From Streptomyces tsukubensis (GTDB taxonomy: Bacteria > Actinomycetota > Actinomycetes > Streptomycetales > Streptomycetaceae): 18,766 bases of DNA. The notes beneath the pieces are model-generated. The model ran no database searches, was not told the origin of the DNA, and was given only the letters and a program-made list of their open reading frames with translations. The position numbers and the translations under genes are program-made. The stretch covers positions 1 to 18,766 of the forward strand of contig NZ_CP045177.1 of assembly GCF_009296025.1 (NCBI RefSeq), read 5' to 3'. Numbering within the stretch: position 1 is the stretch's first letter; the number at the start of each line of letters is the position of its first letter. Shown piece by piece: positions 15,351-18,766 of the stretch.

Positions 15351-16570
15351 CAGGCGACGGGCAGACAGACGGGGCGTACGAAGATGACGTCGTTGCGCCA
15401 GGGCACGTGGTGCTCGTCGACAGCCAGGTACAACGTGGGGAAGCGTTCGAACAAGGCGCGCAGCGCTGCGTGGAGGTAGCCGCGGGCGAACTGGGAACCC
15501 AGGCAGTAGTGGGGTCCGGCACCGAAGGTCGCTGCGGCGTCGGCGCTCCGGTGGATGTTGAACTTCTCCGGGTTCTTGACGTGTTCGGGGTCCCAGGTGG
15601 CGGCCTGCATGGAGGCGACGACGGCCTCGCCCCGGCGGACGACCTGGCCGTGCAGTTCCACGTCCTCGGTGGCGACGAGGGGGAAGCCCAGGACGCCGTT
15701 GTGGTAGTAGCGCAGTACTTCCTCGGCCGCGCGAGGCCACAGCTCGGGATCGTCGAGGCATTCCCTGAGCTGCTTGCGGTGGAGCATGAGGATCATCGAT
15801 CCGGTGGTGGTGGGTGCGACGACCGCGTCCGAGCCGGTGAAGAACAGCACGAAGGCCGTGCCCGCCATCTCCTCCTCGCTGATGACGCCTGCGTCGACGG
15901 CCCGCAGGAGGGCGCCGAGCGGATCATCGAGTAACGGTCCGCGACGTCGCGCCGCGATGACCTCTGCCACGAACCGCTGGATCTCCTGGGTCTCGTTCCC
16001 GGTCGCCTCCGGTCCCGCGCTGATACTGGCGCCGGTCGGGAACAGTTGTTCGTATGTGTCATAGAGCTCGGGAGGAACGCCCAGGACCCCGCGCATCACC
16101 GTGAGCTGGAGCCGGGCCGCGTAGGCGGTGACGAGGTCGGTCGGGTTCGGCCCAGCCGCCATCGTGTCCAGCAGGGCGTGGGCCCGTTCACAGATCAGAG
16201 GGAGGTACGTCTGCGTCGCCCGACGGGTGAAGTACGGGCTGATGACCTGCTTGACGCGGGTGTGGTCGGGCGGATCGAGGTTGAACAGTCCGCGCCCGAC
16301 GGCGGTCACGTCGTCGCCCGAGATACGGGGGCTGCCGGGGGCCAGGAGGTTGCGGGAGAAACGTGGGTCGGCGAACACAGCGGCGATGTCGTTCTTACGG
16401 GTCAGCATCCAGACACGGCTTCCGCTGGGCATCAGCACCGGACACACCGGCCGGGACTTCTGTGCCCACTGGATCAATGGCGGCAGCTTGCCCAGGTCCC
16501 CCAGCGGAAAGGGGTAGGGCAGCGGAAGGTCCTGCTCGATGCGCGGGTTGCTCTGGTCCGGGACGCTCAC
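15347..16570 (-). CDS. Cytochrome P450 of the cyclodipeptide cluster
   Basis: A 407-aa bacterial class P450 starting at GTG 16570, which overlaps the CDPS stop by 4 nt (GTGA). The heme-binding loop FGAGPHYCLG contains the thiolate ligand C356, and the K-helix E-x-x-R is E284/R287. The I-helix reads FTGSDAVVAPTT: the acid is D248, but the threonine that normally follows is A249. This Thr usually helps oxygen activation, and P450s without it sometimes perform couplings or rely on substrate groups. CDPS-associated P450s are known to hydroxylate, dimerise or attach nucleobases to diketopiperazines; which of these applies is not visible. Electrons must come from a ferredoxin and reductase encoded elsewhere. 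The protein has no membrane anchor and should be cytosolic. Confidence 0.93.
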   Translation of the reverse strand: MSVPDQSNPRIEQDLPLPYPFPLGDLGKLPPLIQWAQKSRPVCPVLMPSGSRVWMLTRKNDIAAVFADPRFSRNLLAPGSPRISGDDVTAVGRGLFNLDPPDHTRVKQVISPYFTRRATQTYLPLICERAHALLDTMAAGPNPTDLVTAYAARLQLTVMRGVLGVPPELYDTYEQLFPTGASISAGPEATGNETQEIQRFVAEVIAARRRGPLLDDPLGALLRAVDAGVISEEEMAGTAFVLFFTGSDAVVAPTTTGSMILMLHRKQLRECLDDPELWPRAAEEVLRYYHNGVLGFPLVATEDVELHGQVVRRGEAVVASMQAATWDPEHVKNPEKFNIHRSADAAATFGAGPHYCLGSQFARGYLHAALRALFERFPTLYLAVDEHHVPWRNDVIFVRPVCLPVAW

Positions 16571-17250
16571 GCTGTCTCGGCCTCCCAGGTGGCGATCGCG
16601 TACCTCTGCCCGGCGTGCGGAACGAGAGACTTGCTCTCGCCGCTGATCAGGGGACGGATCAATGCCATGTCGCGGTGGTAGAGGAATGCCGACGAGGGGA
16701 CTCCGAAGATGTCTGGCCCTTCGGTCACGAGCGGAAGTTCGGCCAGGGCGTAGCTCACGGCCAGGTCGATCGCGGACTCGTCCGGCTCACGCTGCCCCGC
16801 CCCGCGCACCGCCTCGCGCGCGGTGTCCCGGCAGGCCCGTCTGACCACAGGGTCGGAGGCATAGGCGCGTTGGACCCTGTGGCGTGCTCCGGTGTACGCA
16901 GGCCGGGCGTGCAACTGCGTCCAGGTGTGTACGTGGGTCTGCGGTTCGGTGACTCCTGCGTTCCGCAGCGCACGCAGTGCCGGGTTGCGCAGTTGAGTGT
17001 TCGCCCGCCGTGCGCGATGCACCGCCTCGCCGACGGGAAAGCCGGCGGCGACCAGGGTGTGCGCCGCCTCGTACCCCGGGGTGAAGACGTCGATTCTCGG
17101 AAAACGCGAGTGTGCCCACGTCACCAGCGCCTCGATGTAACGGCGGCTGTACCGGCCGTTCCAGGGGCTCAGCCCGATCAGGGCATGCCCGCACCGGTCA
17201 GGAAAGAACGTTTCACCCCCCGGCAGCGGAGAGAGAGTGAACATACGCAC
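16567..17250 (-). CDS. tRNA-dependent cyclodipeptide synthase (CDPS), NYH type
   Basis: A 227-aa protein that should take two aminoacyl-tRNAs and make a cyclic dipeptide. The start is GTG 17250 (4 nt after GGAAGGAG) or ATG 17244 two codons later. The motif HALIGLSPWN holds the catalytic serine S28 (S37 in AlbC) and N31 (N40 in AlbC). Further on are Y167 and E171 (Y178 and E182 in AlbC) and the pair Y191-H192 (Y202-H203). Spacing between E and the YH pair is 20 residues, as in AlbC. N, Y and H at these places put it in the NYH subfamily. The pocket-lining residues cannot be read reliably by eye, so the amino acids used are unknown. It is the first gene of the operon, and its stop overlaps the P450 start. 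Confidence 0.93.
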   Translation of the reverse strand: MRMFTLSPLPGGETFFPDRCGHALIGLSPWNGRYSRRYIEALVTWAHSRFPRIDVFTPGYEAAHTLVAAGFPVGEAVHRARRANTQLRNPALRALRNAGVTEPQTHVHTWTQLHARPAYTGARHRVQRAYASDPVVRRACRDTAREAVRGAGQREPDESAIDLAVSYALAELPLVTEGPDIFGVPSSAFLYHRDMALIRPLISGESKSLVPHAGQRYAIATWEAETA

Positions 17251-17603
17251 GCAGCTCCTTCCCTGGAGCGATTCGCCGGTTGAGGGGGATCGCTCTTCTC
17301 TTCGCGCGTTCGCGTGGACGTTTCGTGAGGGGCGCCCGTGCGGGCGTCTCCCGAGAGGCTTCGGACCGTCACGCCCGCCCGCCCCGTCGCCCCGGCGGAC
17401 GCCTCGCGCGGCCGGGGCACCCGCCTAGGGTGCCGCGATGTTGCCCTTCGGCTCTGGCCGAGCAGCCGGGCGGCCATGGCCTGTCCCCTTCCGGCCCGGT
17501 GGCCCAGGGGGCATCTCGCTTCAGCCCTTACTCCGCCCGGCCCGCGCCCCGTCAACGAACAGACGCCTTCGCCACACTTCCCGACGGCTGCCGACAGGCG
17601 AGG
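17251..17603. other. Intergenic region upstream of the CDPS gene
   Basis: These 353 bp lie between the stop of the EF-hand gene and the start of the CDPS operon, both on the minus strand, so they should contain the operon promoter. I cannot identify a -10/-35 pair. GGCACCC (17416-17422) and GGGTGCC (17428-17434) form a 7-bp stem with a 5-nt loop, possibly the terminator of the EF-hand gene. Nothing else is recognisable. Confidence 0.4.
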
Positions 17604-18155
17604 TCAGGCAGCCGAGTCGATCGGACCGAGCAACCAGTTGCCCGGAGCGTCGAGGTCGGCGCTGAGGAAGAACTCCGAGAGCGCCGTCCGGTACTCCTCA
17701 TGACTGATCACCCCGTCACCGTCCCGGTCGAGTTTCTGGAACCCCGCCGCGGAGTTGACCGGCGAGACACTCAGCCGGCTCGCCATGCTCACGTACTCTT
17801 CCCGGCTCAGAACCCCGTCTCCGTCCGTGTCCAGCGCTTGCATCGTCGCGTCGGCGATGGCGAGCACCGCGCTGCCGAAGTTCTCGGGGGACGTGACGTT
17901 GGCCTCCATCGCGGCAATGAACTCATCGCGGGAGACCCGGCCGTCCCCGTCGGTGTCTCCGTGCGTGAGGAGCAACTGCCACCACCGCTCGAACGCGTCG
18001 CGCATCGCTGTGGCGCTTTCGCGCTCGCCCTGGGCCAGTGCCGCGAACAGCCCCGCCATCGCCTGCATGTCGCCCTGGGTGAGCTGCCCGTCCCGGTCCT
18101 GGTCGAACCAGTCGAAGAGGGTGTTGAACTTCTGACTCTTCACTGCACTCGTCAT
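17604..18155 (-). CDS. Four-EF-hand calcium-binding protein (calerythrin-like)
   Basis: A 183-aa soluble protein starting at ATG 18155 with GAGGGAG 7 nt upstream; the frame is open to 18239, but the upstream part has no comparable site. Four EF-hand loops are visible: D18-D29 (DQDRDGQLTQGD), D67-E78 (DTDGDGRVSRDE), D109-E120 (DTDGDGVLSREE) and D143-E154 (DRDGDGVISHEE). Loops 2 to 4 have acids at all key places including the final Glu; loop 1 ends in Asp and may bind more weakly or prefer Mg2+. The long helix between loops 1 and 2 and the overall length resemble calerythrin and CabA-type proteins of actinomycetes. Such proteins are thought to buffer or sense calcium in the cytoplasm. It is followed by the CDPS operon on the same strand after 353 bp, with no sign of functional linkage. 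Confidence 0.93.
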   Translation of the reverse strand: MTSAVKSQKFNTLFDWFDQDRDGQLTQGDMQAMAGLFAALAQGERESATAMRDAFERWWQLLLTHGDTDGDGRVSRDEFIAAMEANVTSPENFGSAVLAIADATMQALDTDGDGVLSREEYVSMASRLSVSPVNSAAGFQKLDRDGDGVISHEEYRTALSEFFLSADLDAPGNWLLGPIDSAA

Positions 18156-18361
18156 TGCGGTTCTCCCTCGATTCCCCAGTCCGCGCCGGATACGCGGCGG
18201 CGTTCCGGACACTAGGAGCAACCCGAAGCCGCAATCCAACCAACCCGGAAACCGTCACTCGACTGGGCTAAGCAGAAACGTTGCGCCCAGTTGCTCCCCT
18301 GGGGGCTTTGCGCTGGCTGCTCAGGCCTGGCGCGCTCAAGTGGCCGATGTGCCACCGCTGT

Positions 18362-18540
18362 TCAACAGGTCAGCGTGGACCTGGGCCGGGGGCGGTAGCC
18401 GTGGGCCTTGCGCGAACGGTGGTTGAGTTCGTGAGCGAAGGTGTCCAGGTCGGCCTGGCTGAACGGGCGGAGGTCGGCGCCCTTGGGGAGGTACTGCCGA
18501 AGCAGCCGGGGTTGTCGCGCGACGCCCCTGCCAGGTGCCG
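18362..18540 (-). pseudogene. Decayed C-terminus of an IS30-family transposase
   Basis: The minus strand encodes LLRQYLPKGADLRPFSQADLD followed by LNHRSRKAHGY, the well-known C-terminal end of IS30-type DDE transposases. Just upstream, the expected PWQRGTNEN region is only recognisable as TWQ-GR in another frame, so at least one frameshift separates the parts. The catalytic core is absent, so this is an inactive remnant. Confidence 0.65.
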
Positions 18541-18680
18541 TCGGAGGCCGCCGTGTGCTGGAGCACTTGAGCGAGGCCAGGTGGCAACGGGGCATCCCTG
18601 ACGTGGCGTTGACCGGACCCGTGAGTGTTCCGGCCAGTCCCCGCTTCGTGAGCTGTGCCCGTTCGACCTGGAGAGGCCGG

Positions 18681-18766
18681 TCACGCGTCGGCCACCTTGT
18701 GGAGGGTGTCGCTGGTGTACTGGACCTCCTCCATAAGACGTGCGGCTTCGATGACCAGGACACCGT
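18681..18766 (-). CDS. C-terminal end of an unidentified gene entering from the right edge
   Basis: The last 28 codons of a minus-strand frame (ending EEVQYTSDTLHKVADA, TGA at 18681-18683) run off the right edge. The amino acid pattern is that of an amphipathic helix and looks protein-like, but the piece is too short to assign to a family or to prove that it is coding. Confidence 0.35.
   Translation of the reverse strand, partial: GVLVIEAARLMEEVQYTSDTLHKVADA

Noticed and set aside
14162..15934. Plus-strand frame of 590 codons crossing the methyltransferase and P450 genes
   Set aside because: It is the shadow of two well-supported minus-strand enzymes and is rich in G, V, E and R without motifs.

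Overview
The window is very GC-rich, has strong third-position G/C bias, uses many GTG starts and carries a cyclodipeptide synthase cluster. It looks like a Streptomyces or close relative. No rRNA, tRNA or CRISPR array was seen.

Layout. (1) 1-822, minus: an unrecognised gene that runs off the left edge. (2) 1052-4039, plus: a 995-aa protein with an N-terminal TniQ-like domain (CxxC...CxxH zinc site) followed by four tandem A/B pairs of helicase-associated (HA) modules. (3) 4012-7783, minus: a tightly coupled three-gene operon, in transcription order a UvrD/PcrA-like SF1 helicase, a DarT-like (DUF4433) DNA ADP-ribosyltransferase, and an ADP-ribosylglycohydrolase with an unusual C-terminal extension. 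(4) 7977-12988, plus: four overlapping genes of a Tn7-like transposase, tnsA-like, tnsB-like (DD35E), tnsC/tniB-like (AAA+) and a short tniQ-like gene. (5) 12989-13376: a gene-free stretch, very poor in T on the plus strand. (6) 13377-13796, minus: a small secreted protein. (7) 14570-17250, minus: a cyclodipeptide cluster, CDPS then cytochrome P450 then methyltransferase. (8) 17604-18155, minus: a four-EF-hand calcium-binding protein. (9) 18362-18766: a decayed IS30-type transposase tail and the last codons of another gene.

Interpretation. Regions 2 to 4 read as one Tn7-like module that carries two paralogous TniQ proteins and a candidate defence cargo. The short TniQ and the N-terminus of the 995-aa protein clearly share motifs; the long one has added an array of putative DNA-binding HA modules and could be a TnsD-like target selector. 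The TnsA-like subunit has lost the residues expected at its nuclease centre, which suggests a replicative (cointegrate) route or a purely structural role. The inverted operon pairs a predicted toxin that modifies DNA, a predicted enzyme that removes ADP-ribose, and a helicase, which suggests a DarTG-like anti-phage or toxin-antitoxin system with an ARH enzyme in place of the DarG macrodomain. I do not recall a named system with exactly this trio.

Limits. I could not identify the transposon ends or a target-site duplication, so the mobile unit and its cargo are inferred from gene content and order. All family calls come from motifs read by eye, not from searches.
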